Origin: Polytrichum commune
Taxonomy: Eukaryota > Streptophyta > Polytrichopsida > Polytrichales > Polytrichaceae
Assembly (NCBI GenBank): GCA_950295325.1
Contig: OX485809.1
Coordinates: 33,418,001 to 33,482,000, forward strand
DNA length: 64,000 nucleotides
Reading direction: 5' to 3'
The position numbers were made by a program, and so were the translations under genes. Positions 21,575 through 33,234 of the stretch are shown piece by piece. The stretch's first letter is position 1. Each line of letters opens with the position of its first letter. The notes below the pieces were generated by a model, which worked only from the letters and a program-made list of their open reading frames with translations, ran no database searches and was not told the origin of the DNA.

Positions 21575-24500
21575 ATGGCGGAGACTGAGGCATCCCGCAA
21601 GAGCAGGATGCTTATGTACAGCTACCTGCTCATCTACATCCTTCTCTCCAGCGGCCAAATCTTTTTCAACAAGGTAAAGCAACCATGTCTCACGCTTTTG
21701 GCAATTTTATGTTTTTGGTTGGTCCTAGATTGAATCTTGAGTGTCCTCTGTTGTTTACCTCCATAGCATTTGCACCCCGATGCTCATATACACCTTCCTC
21801 TTCAGCCACCCGATCTTCTTAACAAGGTGAAGAAGCATGCATCAGACTGCAATTTTGTTTTGTTCTTGGGTTTTTGGGTAGTCTTGGATTGAATTTTGAG
21901 TGCTTTCTGTTTTTTTATCTCCATAGCATTTGCACCCTGATACTCATATACACTTTCCTCTCCAGCCACCCAATCTTCTTAACAAGGTGAAGAAGCATGC
22001 CTCAGACTGCAATTTTTTTTTTGTTCTTGGGTTTTTGGGTAGTCCTGGATTGAATTCTGAGTGTCCTCCGTTGTTTACCGATGGCATTTGTATCCTGATG
22101 CTCCTATACACCTTCCTCTCCAGCCACCCAGCCATTCTTCTTAACAAAGTGGAGAAGCATGCATCAGATTGCTATTTTTGTTTTGTTTTTTGGATTTTTG
22201 GGCAGTCCTGGATTGAATTTTGAGTGTCCTCTGTTGTTGACCTCCATAGCATTTCTACCCTGATGCTCATATACACCTTCCTCTCCAGCCACCCAATCTT
22301 CTCAACAAGGTGAAGAAGCATGCATCACACTGCAATTTTGTTTTGTTCTTGGGTTTTTGGGTTTCTGGGTAGTCCTGGATTGAATTTTGAGTGTCCTTTG
22401 TCGTGTACCTCCAGAGTGTTTGTATCAGATGGTTCTTGTGGCTTGCTTTAGCAGTCTTTTCACTTTTGGGTATTCCAGCTTTGAATTGTGGTTGTCTTGT
22501 ATGTGTAACTCTGTAGCAAATCGGATGCTCTTTTGGTGTCCAGTCATGTGTTGAGAAAAACAGGGCACTTGCCATATTTGTTGGAACTCTTTTAGGAGGG
22601 CGGGGATTGTGGAGTTTCTGGAGACGGCTGTGGTGAAGATTTTTTTCTCAGTTTTCTGTATTAAAGCCTTCATTTAAGTAGAGACGTTATCTGTTGTAAC
22701 CCCTCAAATTGCGATGCATATTACTGCAACAATGTGGTCAAGATAAGGAATTGTGATTGCTTTGAATGTAAGTGATGTTCTTGAATTGATGCTGGAAAAT
22801 TGGTTCCAAGGACAACGTTGTGAGTAGTGGTGGTGGTTTTCTACTTTATGTGGGCATAGCCTTGAATTGGTCAAGTTGATTGATATTTTGTGTGGGAATA
22901 AGTCAGACAAGCACATCCCTCAAAAACCTTAGAAAAGTATTGTTGAAGGGTTTTAGGGAAGAGCTAAGGTTTTATAACAGTGTACCCTCCCCCTCTTCCG
23001 GATTGGAGGGACACTAACCACAATAGCAACCACCATGACTGCTTGCTCATGAAGATTGATACCTATTTGTCATTGTATAATTACAGAGGAGCTCAATTTT
23101 TTGTTGTTTGTGTTTGGAATCTGGAATATTGTAGTGGGTGCTGTCGGACAGCACCTTCAACTTTCCTTATCCCGTTGGCCTTACGCTCCTACACATGGTT
23201 TTCTCGTCGGTGCTCTGCTTTTTGGTGGTGCGAGTATTCAAGGTACGGAGTTCTTCACTGTGCCTACATTTTCCCAGCTTGTCTCATTCTATGATTTGAT
23301 GAGTTCAAGGGTATTTCGAATTGGCATTAGAAACGTTTTCCAGTCCTTCAGGTTGACTGGAATGTAAGTAGTGGCAATGTTGTCATCACTTCAATGGAGA
23401 TGGAGTCTCTCTTGAATGTTGAATTTAACTTCTCCCTTGTACAATTTATATATCAACTTGGACCACTCTTTTGGTTGGCATTGCGTACGGCTTTGAAGCA
23501 TATGGCATCATGGGACACGGGAGGCTCTTCTACTTGGGAACCTTGTTCTTGTTCAGAAAAAATAGATGTACCAATCAATGTTGGGCTAGTATATAGGTGA
23601 ATGTATGGGTATGAATAATCAGCATCAATAATGGTATCAAAGAACCTACCTGTGGGTATCAAATTGTAATACCAGTCAAATATTGATTTTTGGTGGTTAT
23701 GTTAAGGTGAGAGAATTTTTGTATACCCAAGTTATTATTTGGGTCAGGACCATTCTAAACCATATTTATACTTGGGCGATTTAACCTAGGTATGAGGGTT
23801 CTTGCATGGTATAAAGACCCAAATGGTCTCATAAGCAAATATACCATCAAATGCCCATACTCTATTGTATCGAAAAATTTGAAATCCTCATTATAAATAC
23901 CTGAATGGTATGTAGAAAGGACGATACCAGTCCAACACTGGTATAAATTAGGTTGATTCCTATTCCATGGAGCTCATCAGTTTTGAGGGAAAAATTGAGA
24001 TATATTTGTGACAATGTGCACGTGGGTGGTTGTGACATGGCACAGTGGGTGAAGCTGGAGCAAGGCATGACTTATGACATGTGAGCCTTGCTGACCCTAC
24101 AGACCTTTGCAAGGTTCAGAGGTAGCCTGCCTGCCATCCCTCTCATTCACCATAAAAGTTGGATGTCTGTAGTCGTTTCTTCATACCCCTTTTTAAGACG
24201 TGCTCTATTGTTATGATAAAAATATGAGTCATCAAACAGTGTAGATGTTGTAATTTTGGCACCAATTTTGAACTTGGTAATCTACTTTGTGATAACATAG
24301 TTCACTTGAAAAGTGGAATGAGATGCATTGGTGTTTGGCGAATGCAGCTTAAAGTTCCAGGATATAGAATGGATTCAAAGTCTGGTTGATGTGTCTGGAT
24401 TTTTAAGTTTTGTAATGCCATTAGATGTACAAGAATATTATGCAGAATTCCGTATATGCAAATTTAGAAGGATTGGAACATTGGTGTTCTATTCTTGACG

Positions 24501-27500
24501 TTTTATTTGTGATGTTGGGTGGATCCACAGCTATCTTTCATCTGTACTTCCAATTGGAGCTACGTTTGCTTTGACATTATGGCTTGGCAACACATCTTAC
24601 CTGTACATTTCCGTTTCTTTTGCCCAGATGCTGAAGTCCATAAGTAAGTTCGTCTCCCTTCACCATGTACTTTGTCTACGGTATGGGGGCTTTTCATGGT
24701 CACTTTAAAAAAAATGCACAGCTATATTTGAGTTGTGTGTGGTTAAGTTTGGATCTAAGACACAAACGGACACCAAAAAGACTTGTGTTTAGAATAGATT
24801 GGATTATGTGCTCAAAATTTGTTAACCAGTCTAGGCTCAATAGTCAACTCAAATGGGGGGACCTATATGACCACTAAATGAGCACAAGAATCTTCACTTC
24901 GATTATGATTAAGATATTCATACGAGTTTCCAAAATTATGAGGTAAATGGCTACGGAGATGATATGAAATTGGCAATTATCTTGCACTAAATATGTGTTT
25001 TTCATTCCTAGGAGAAGTGGGTGCAGGGCTAAACGCGTCCATTTAAGACCTTACCATACATAAACCTGCAGGCATTCTATTCTTGTTGTATTGCAGGTTA
25101 GTTTTAAAGACACCAACTCCTAAATTATTGGATTTTGCAGTGCCCGTGGCTGTATTTCTCCTTGGCGTATTCTTTGGCTTGGAGGAAATGAATGGGCGAA
25201 TGTTGGGCACAATGGCTATCATCAGTGGTGGGGTTGTAATTGCTTCATATGGAGAAGTAAATTTCAACTGGATTGGGGTCGTTTACATGATGGGAGGAGT
25301 GCTGGGGGAGGCGTTTCGCTTGATTTTCATTGAGCTACTGCTTAAGAAAAAAGGCTTGAAGTTGGATCCCATTACAATGATGTATTATGTGAGCCCCTGC
25401 AGGTTAGTTGCTAACCCTTACAGGACTGAGTGTGTGTTTGTATGGGATGCAGGATGATTTGTACAAATCCCAACAAGTGCTGAAATAATATTTTAATTGG
25501 TCTATGACGTCTGTATTGAGCACAACCTATTAAAAAGAGGAAGAGAAAATAAATTTATCTGCGACAATGGTGATTAGATGTATGTGGTATGTATTTGAGT
25601 CTAGGTCATTATTCAAGCTCAAATCTCTTTATAATTTAATTTACACATATATGGGTGCTGCTCCAATTGGATTAGTGCATTAGATAAAATGGACTAGCTT
25701 TAGATAGGATCTCTTTTGACCAATTTGATTGAATATACTAAGGATATATCTTAACCCTCTCCATATGACACCTTGAGGCCCAAAATGGGCCCCTCTGACT
25801 TGTAAAGCTTAACCTCTGTTTTCAATAAGTGTTCTGTTGAAGTGTTGTATTGACACCTTGCAATGTGGTGATCACTATTAACTGGGAAGACGCAGTACTT
25901 GAGAAATTTCCTCATCCTGGTTCATAAATACAAACTTATGTTATTTGTGGTGCTTATTTTTTTTGGGAGTGGCCTTGTTGATGATATTTTTCTTGGCATG
26001 GTTTAATGCAGTGCCCTGTGTCTCTTCGTACCTTGGATCGTTCTGGAGAAGCCTAAGCTTGATGCTGCAGTGCAGTGGCACTTTGATCCTTTAATCATGA
26101 CACTCAATGCTCTCTGCACATTTGCGTTGAACGTGTCGGTATTTTTGGTGATCTCTCACACAAGTGCCCTCACGATACGAATTGCGGGGGTGATCAAGGA
26201 CTGGGTGGTGGTGCTTGTCTCTGTTTACCTTTTTGCTGATACAAAGCTCACCGCCATCAACATCTTTGGCTACATCATTGGTACGTATTGTGAAACAAAC
26301 GCCTCTGAAGATTTCACATAAGCAACATATCATCTTACTTTTAATGAAACGAGCTTCTTGGAAAGAAATAAGATGTCAGAGCTTTGAAACATGTTTGGCC
26401 TGTGGCTAAGTTGATAGAAAATACCTTTTCTGTTTATTGAGCATCTCCATTGTCAAAGTTGTTGGTAGTATGGCGGTAGTGAGGTAAGTTCACAATGTTA
26501 AATTTCTTAAGAATAAGCTTGGGTCAAGAGCTCATGAAGTCTAATACCCCCTGACAATTTCACATCAGGAACATCATCTTACCATTAACAATATGAGCTT
26601 CTTGGAAGAACTAAGATGTGAGAACTTTGAAACATGTTTGACCTGAGACTAAGTTGATAGAAAGTACGCTTTTTGCTTATTGAACATCCTCACTGTTAAA
26701 GTTGTTGGTAGTATGGTGGTAGGGAGTTCCTTATTGCCAATGCTAAATTTCTTAAGAATAATCTTGAGTCAAGAGCTCAAAATTTGATGTCAGCTGCAAG
26801 CATCTGGGGTGGTGATGTTGCATAGTGCATATGCTGACAGGGCTTAACCCTTATGCATCCGAGAGTCCCGATTTGGGTCTCCATCCACCAAAATTTTTAT
26901 TTGAGCTACATATTTCCATTTCAAGCTAATTTTTAGGGTAAAAAATGACCCTATCTAAAACTAACTCAATCTTTAATTGTACTTTTCAAACCAATTGAGT
27001 ATCTATGTATTTGAGGAATTGGGTTCAAAGACACAGCCTGGGTGCCCTTGGATGCAATTGCATGCTAAGTAGTTCGATTATCAATGTCACATATGGGTAT
27101 ATTTTAATATTCTCCTCGACATAAGGTAATATACCAAATAAAGATTAATCTTCATAAATATAAAACTGTGATTTTAAATCTCCGTGAGGCTTGTTGAAAT
27201 TGTGTCTGTAGGTTGTACATTGAGCACCTTGGTCCTTTAAGGGTTAATGTAAAAGTTATGGATGGTCCAGAAAATTCTTGTGTGCAGGAAACTGATAAGT
27301 GTGTTTTGTGGATGGGCAGCCATATTTGGGGTCTATTTATATAACTCGCAAAAGATGAAAGACACTGCAGCTGCAGCTGCAGTGACCAACAACTCCACCG
27401 AGCTCGAAAATCAAGCGCTCTTGGTGGCTAGAAGTGCATCAATGAAGGAAAAAGTAAGTAAAATAAAATAGAAATCGCCAACCTCCACCAACATCATTCT

Positions 27501-27938
27501 CTGGTGTCTGGAACTTGAATTCTATTTCCTCAAGTATCGTCAACCTTCACAAGTTCACTAAGTTTTCATGGGTTGTTTGGGTTGTCTAGGAAAACTAAGA
27601 AAGCTTGGATATCAGATTTAGATGCCGTGGACTCACCTTGCTGTGGTTAGTGTGTACCCACCTACATAAAATGTGTATTTTGCATGTATGGTTGTTTTCA
27701 AGGATGGTCCAAGGATGGTCCAAGGATGCTCAACTTGTGCCCAATTGCTTTACTGTCGTGTACTTCCACTTATTAAAGTTAATTTACTATCCTTGGTGTT
27801 GCTCTATGAGAAATAATAACCAATAGCAGTTTTCATGACTTCAACTAACTCCATGGGTTGCTTCAATTGCAGCAAAGTGGAGACGTGGAGCTGGAAATGG
27901 GTTATGTGGACAGTAAAGAGGCAGATGTACGGCCTTAG
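21575..27938 (+). CDS. Sugar-phosphate/nucleotide-sugar translocator family protein (TPT/NST, EamA fold)
   Basis: This is a membrane transporter of the plant triose-phosphate/nucleotide-sugar translocator superfamily, probably in Golgi or another endomembrane; the substrate is unknown. Exons: 21575-21673, 23135-23242, 24348-24385, 24531-24643, 25141-25402, 26012-26280, 27320-27453, 27873-27938, about 362 aa. Family blocks in order are YLLIYILLSSGQIFFNKW, NFPYPVGLTLLHMVFSSVLC, LPIGATFALTLWLGNTSYLY, SVSFAQMLKSIMPVAVFLLG, SYGEVNFNWIGVVYMMGG, YYVSPCSALCLFVPW and SHTSALTIRIAGVIKDW. Hydrophobic segments fit about ten membrane helices. The tail is hydrophilic and variable. Exon 3 joins exon 4 in frame only with a non-GT donor (TCTGG|TTGATG). 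Intron 1 holds an exon-1-derived tandem array and intron 6 a tandem duplication. Confidence 0.88.
21728..22440 (+). repeat. Tandem array of decayed exon-1 copies in intron 1
   Basis: Four full units and a partial one repeat at about 159-167 bp; the word GATTGAAT recurs at about 21728, 21887, 22048, 22211 and 22378. Each full unit contains a decayed copy of the end of exon 1: TACACCTTCCTCTCCAGCCA and CTTAACAAG followed by GTGAAG, against exon 1 CTTCTCTCCAGCGGCCAAAT and TTCAACAAG followed by GTAAAG. The duplicated unit therefore included the exon 1 splice donor and the start of intron 1. Confidence 0.85.
24745..25055 (+). repeat. Dispersed repeat F, copy 1 (in transporter intron 4)
   Basis: The stretch matches 60665-60965 in order: a word like GACACCAAAAAG, ATTATGTGCT, CCTATATGA followed by CACT, CCAAAATTATG, and finally GAGAAGTGGGTGCAGGG and a CCATTTAAGACC-like end. 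It lies within intron 4 of the transporter. A shorter related piece occurs near 40590-40640 (GTTTAGAAGAGATTGGA). The class is unknown. Confidence 0.55.
26306..26795 (+). repeat. Direct tandem duplication (about 240 bp) in transporter intron 6
   Basis: The two halves share GAGCTTCTTGGAA, GAAACATGTTTG, AAGTTGATAGAAA, AAGTTGTTGGTAGTATGG and AAATTTCTTAAGAATAA, in the same order, about 240 bp apart. The duplication is clearly diverged, so it is not recent. Confidence 0.75.
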
Positions 27939-28160
27939 CATACAGCCATTCATGATCCTCCACAAACAAATTTTGACTCAGTTCACCATACATACTTTGA
28001 TGACAACATCATAGGTCTGCAAAATGCTTTCAATGAACAAGCGTGGAGGCCAGCTTTCTCGACTGCAAAAAATGGAGAAGCATCCTCTGAGACAAACCTT
28101 TCAAATTTCAGTACGAGGATGCAAAGGAAGCGATGTTGTCACCCAGATTGTCAAAAGTGA

Positions 28161-29035
28161 GTTTCTGCTTGGTAGGTGCAGACACATTTCAATTAGGATA
28201 CAATTTACTGATACATCAGTTGATTGGTAGGTAGTAGCAAACCATTTATTAAATGTGATACAGCCAAGTGGGTATCATTAAATAGGTGCATCTGTTCACA
28301 TGATGTACATGTTAGAAGTCAGGATACAGGATTACCCAGTTAGCTCATTGAGACATAGTACTCAAAAACATCTGCATATTTTGCGGATGCTGTAAAAATC
28401 CATCCCATGGCTTCTAGTGTATTTTTGTAGGGCTTTTTAATTGCATACTTCCCTGCCCTGGGGTTCGGACATTGTTGTTTAGATCAAATATGATAGTTAA
28501 CATAGTGTAAGTCACACAAGAGTAGAGGTTTAGTGGCCTCATTATATTTTTATCATCTAAGATTTAGGGAAACTTATTATGAAGCTCGTAATAATAATGT
28601 TGATGTAATACATGGGTTACCAAACATTGTCTAGAACAATAATGAATTTATGAGGACAAAGCCATTATATGCCTAAAAATTGTGTGAAGTTGTTTAAGAA
28701 CATTGATTGAACCTGATATGTATACCCACAAAATGAGCTCTTGTATACAATTCCTATGATTACATGGAGTCTGCAAAAGAGTTTGAGCCTTTGGAGTTTC
28801 TCGTAGCTGACTAGTGTAGGGTCAAAGACTGGGTGTCTGTTTGGTTATACTCTCCTCAAGGGTTGGGAAGAGGAGCTGTACACCTATCTGGTTTGATGCG
28901 CACCATTATAATGAGATGTTTGGGCAATGCGTTGTTGGAACTTGTAGGCAATCGAAAGTATGATTCGATTCAATTAAAATTTTGCAAAAATAGAATAATT
29001 AAAGCGGTGGAATGATTTCCAAAAAATTACGTATC
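28161..29035. other. Intergenic between transporter and tRNA-Lys
   Basis: No exon was recognised. Directly upstream of it (27939-28160) the transporter reading frame stays open beyond its stop codon, reported as a finding. Confidence 0.5.
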
Positions 29036-29107
29036 GCCACCCCAGGGGCTCGAACCCTGGACCACAAGGTTAAGAGCCTTGCGCTCTACCAACTGAGCTA
29101 GGACGGC
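29036..29107 (-). tRNA. tRNA-Lys (anticodon CUU)
   Basis: On the minus strand the 72-nt sequence folds as a standard cloverleaf. The acceptor stem is GCCGTCC against GGGTGGC with G-U pairs, the D-arm is TAGCTCAGTTGGTAGAGC, and the anticodon loop is CTCTTAA. The T-arm carries CCAGGGTTCGAGCCCCTGG. The anticodon CTT reads lysine AAG codons. No intron is present and no CCA is encoded, as usual for nuclear tRNA genes. The A and B box promoters are intact (TAGCTCAGTTGG and GGTTCGAGCCC). Confidence 0.95.
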
Positions 29108-29109
29108 AT

Positions 29110-30528
29110 ATGACCCCATTCCCGAGATCTGTACATATGACCCGTCATTACCCGTCATGGGTGGAGAGCTTGGTCATAGGTAGAATGATCTCTCACATGA
29201 CAAATTTCGTAATACACACATATAATTATTTCACTCATCTTCGTATTGCATGATTTTTAATGAACATTCTGAATCTTTCCTTGGTTTTTCTTCACATTTC
29301 ATAATTTGGCTGTAATCTCAAGTAACTTATCTGCATCATTGGCATATCATTAGGCAGATTCTTAGTATTATGAGTTTGTTTGGCTAAAGTAATTTCATAC
29401 TGTAAGGTAAAGTTTGGCATTCCTGAATAGGTATGTAGTAAGGTAGCTCAACCCAACACCAACAACAAACATATAACCACCGAATTGAAGGGGGCCCTTT
29501 ATATTAGATCCCAAATATAGGACATTTAAAGATCTCTCATTTATGAGAGTTTGAATGAATGGAAGGTTCTTGGAGGTCCTGTAATTATATTTAAAAATGA
29601 CGCCCTCATTTGGGTGGTCATATGTTTGGCGTTGGTGTTTGATTAAGGTACCTTGTATGTCTACAATCACCACTTTAATAAGCTTCACTAGTTTACTGGT
29701 GAGGATGCGTTGTGATCGCCTTTTTCTGTTCCCCACTTCTTCTCATATTATTATTCATCAAATCGTGTGTTCTTGCTTTAATCATCAATTCTTGTTTCAA
29801 CCACAAGCAGTTGTCCTCTGTGAGCAATGGGTACTTTCAAGACCACCCAGAGGTCAATGTCCAAGCCCTTTGGTAACATCTAAGACCAGTATACACAAAC
29901 CTCCAGAAAGTCTCAGGTACCAAAAAGTGATACTGTATAAATTGAAAACACTAGAGTGAATAAGTATTGGAGCCGAGATGTCTTGAAATCATGCCCTCAA
30001 TCGAATAAGAATGAGGGGCTCTTCAGAACATATTACCTACTTCTCACATTGCCTGCTACAAAATTATCTATGAGACTACGATATCGAGATGGTCACAAAG
30101 CTTGTTGATTAACATATAGTGAACTTGGTCACTGTCATTCATTTTGAACGAAAGTCATTATGGGTATTGGTATCTGGTCAGTTTTTATCCACAAAATTGA
30201 CACAATTGCCTTAATATCACAGGGCCTTCATCATTTCACACACATCAGACAATAATATGCCAATGCATCAGATTTGATGGTGGGATCTTTTCAGTGGCGT
30301 TGTGCCTTTACACATACGTCCTTGATCACTTTTCCAAGAATCTACAACTGTACATGTTTGAATCAAATATCCTCAAATCAGGAACATTTTCTACACAAAG
30401 AGCCCCAATGCCTACAAGTGATTCTGTACACTAAAAGAAATGAGAATCAGTGGCTTCCCTTGGTGCTGCACGGTGCACTCAAAACCTCACACATTTAGTG
30501 TTCCAACAACCAAAGAGTGGATTCAGGA
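29110..30528. other. Intergenic, including the likely 3' region of the F-box gene
   Basis: No reading frame with a recognisable domain is seen on either strand. The right-hand few hundred bases are probably 3' untranslated sequence of the minus-strand F-box/kelch gene. Confidence 0.5.
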
Positions 30529-32912
30529 TTATAGCCTCAATGTACATACAGCACCCCATGCTATGTTCTGCCTCCTTGATCCTGCTAAGGGAGGGCGTGT
30601 CAGAATAAATCGCCAAACAGAAGTTTTAGGATCATACACCTGGAAGACAATTGATCCTTTCTTTTTCCTCAATGTGCGGTAATGTTCCCCAAAATCCAGC
30701 ACAGGGCCCCCTGGAATCACATATAACTCTCCATCCAATGGAACAAGACGGCATGATGCCTCTGCCAACACAGTACCTGGTAGTTCTGCTACCCTCAACC
30801 AACGGTTGGTTGCAATGTCATATCTGCACCACGAGAAACATCTTCTGGTTTACAAAAGCTCATCATGCAATCACAAACCCCACTATCACCAAGTGGAGTG
30901 ACCTTGTTCAAGGAAGTTTATTCAAGATTTAACCAACCTATGTCATTGAAAGTGTGTGCATGCGCAACTGCCTCATGCTCATACGATCAGAAATGTTAGC
31001 GCATTCTGAAGATATGCAGAATACAAATAAATCAACAAAGGTCAATTGTTCAAGAGAAACTCCTTGTGCTGGCTGTATGCGACAAGGAGGTTTAAAGTAA
31101 TCAGTAGGGTTGAAACATATCCAAAAAAATTCAAATTAGGGCAACGCAAAATTGGGGAGGGGGGGGGGGGATGAGAAGAGTTTACAATAAATTCATTTAG
31201 TTGAACAGGTTCTCTCACTCACAAACGCTCAAAACTGGAAAGCTGAAAAGAGATGGCCGATGTACTTGATACATACAGAGCTCTGCTGTCGTAGACAACC
31301 TACAACCTGCAACACACAACCTACACGAGGATAATGTAATATCATGTCCTTAGCAATATATTCGATCGGTGTTTGTTGCTTTAAAGTCAATGCCACTGCA
31401 CAGGGTTGTCCACTTGATGCAAACTTGAATCAATTTTGCTGCTCACCGGTTGCCGTATCCCTACCCTTTTGAATGCGGAAAGTGGATACAGCCATCCACT
31501 TCTTCCAACAGATTGAGCCCATTTCTTGGCACCGCATATTCTCAAACGAACATAATGAGATGTGCAAACAATGCTCTCGTATCCTCTCGAATCTCCACCT
31601 AGATGTGATTGATTTCCCTAAAGTAGTTTAGGGTACTTGAGCTGATGAGCTCTTTCTGTGTCTTTTTGCAAGACGATGTGAAATCAAAAAAGTTTTTCCC
31701 GGAATGCGGACATGGATACGACATGAATGCGGAATGGATACGGCAACCGGTGGGAGAATGCACCCTCATCCGCAAACTAAAGCAAAAAGTGGATACATGC
31801 AGGAGGATTTATGGATTCGGATACGGGAGACTGCAACCAGTGGGTTTTGTCCTGACAAGATGTAGGAAAGAGAGATGAAAGGGAAGGTAAACTGTACAGA
31901 ACCTGAAAATTGCAGAGCCATCCAACATGTAGACAGTACCAGGTTCTCCATTACCACTCCTCATAATAGCCACCTTACCCAACCGCCTTCTCTCACCGTC
32001 CTCCCACATTGGCATCAATGGCCGCCATGAGCCAGTTTTGAGATTCATAACCTCGCCATCGGAATAGTACTCATCCACAGGCAAAATTCCAGCAATTGTT
32101 CGTGAATCCCCATAACCCCCCATCACCCAAAACTCATCTCCAAGGACAAACCCGACACATCCAGCTCGAATGTTGTGCAGACCATTAATTCGAGACCACC
32201 GATTTTCAAGTGCGTTGTAAATCTCCACAGACGAGAGGCGGCTTCCTCCAGCAGCAAATTGGGCATGTCTGCAGCCACCGCCTGCCACCAACACCGAGCA
32301 GTCTTCAAACACCCCGCATGCAAAACTTCCCCTTGCAGTGTGCATATCTGACAGTCGATCCCATCTGGAGCATGAGGAGTCATATCGATACACGGCAGAA
32401 GATGGCAACGGTCTGTCCATAGGAAAGCTTCGAGCATCATATAAAGAGCCTCCTATTACAAGGAGTCCTGTTCCTATGGACACGCACTCGAAATTCGTGA
32501 GCCCATATGTGAAAGGATCAGAGGGCATGGGTGGCAGAAGAGTCCATGATTGGGATCGAGGGTCGAACACTTCCCCCTGAGTGATTGAAGGATCATCACG
32601 GAACAGACAGAGGAGCTCTTCGCATTTTCCCCATCTCTTTCGTGTTTCGAATAGGGATTTCCCTGAAAACACCCCATTCCATGCCTTACATACCGTCTTC
32701 AATGTACGATGCTGCCATAGAGGTATGCAAGCCAGACACAAGCACGCGAGGTCATTTGGCAGTCCTGGAATTATGCAAGAGCTCCCATTATCTCCAAACT
32801 CCTGAGACCTGTACCCCTCCTTGTTTTGAGATGTCCCTGCAACTCCCTCCAGAATCTCCCCTCCTTCGTTTACACCAAACATCACACCCTTATTTTCACA
32901 ACGGATTTTCAC
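30529..32912 (-). CDS. F-box/kelch-repeat protein
   Basis: This is a likely substrate adaptor of an SCF ubiquitin ligase; the target is unknown. Two exons on the minus strand, 31903-32912 and 30529-30823, join in frame (TTCAG|GT ... GCAG|ATATGAC) to give 434 aa. The F-box lies at about residues 47-90 (GLPNDLACLCLACIPLWQHR, TLKTVCKAWNGVF). Kelch blades follow with Gly-Gly and later Trp: LLVIGGSLYDA, VYRYDSSCSRWDRL, SVLVAGGG, VEIYNALENRWSRI, EFWVMGGYGD, GEVMNLKTGSWRPLMPM, and in exon 2 YDIATNRWLRVAELP and LYVIPGG. The short N-terminal part of about 45 residues is not conserved. The start is the first ATG of the open frame; a further upstream exon is possible. Confidence 0.9.
31444..31751. repeat. 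Inverted repeat in the F-box gene intron
   Basis: CACCGGTTGCCGTATCC at 31444-31460 is matched exactly in inverted orientation by GGATACGGCAACCGGTG at 31735-31751. A weaker inverted partner, GGATACGGGAGACTGCAACC, follows at 31819. About 308 bp between perfect 17-bp ends suggests a small inverted-repeat element inserted in the intron (30824-31902). Confidence 0.65.
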
Positions 32913-33234
32913 TCTTTGTAGACCGCAGCTTCGTGCTCATAAATGTAGATATGTGCCTTTCAATCAATTTCAATTAACCAGTCCAATTGCCCTTCATCAC
33001 GTCAACCAGCCAACCAACCCACCAACCCAATCATCCACCTCAGTTTGTCAATCCACTCCAAGCTTCAACTCAATGGGTGACACAGCTTCAAATGGGAGCC
33101 GCCTGTGCATGCGCACTTGCAATTTCTCAATGCTCATTGTCAATTTGGAGGAAGAAATTGATCTTCCCCCTCCCCCTCTCTCTTCAAAATAGCCTATGAA
33201 TCTGCCACCAATTCTGATTGATCAATTTGCAGTC

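Noticed and set aside
23056-23367. Open frame overlapping transporter exon 2 in another phase
   Set aside because: The family-matching frame (NFPYPVGLTLLHM) uses a different phase with proper splice sites, so this one is a shadow.
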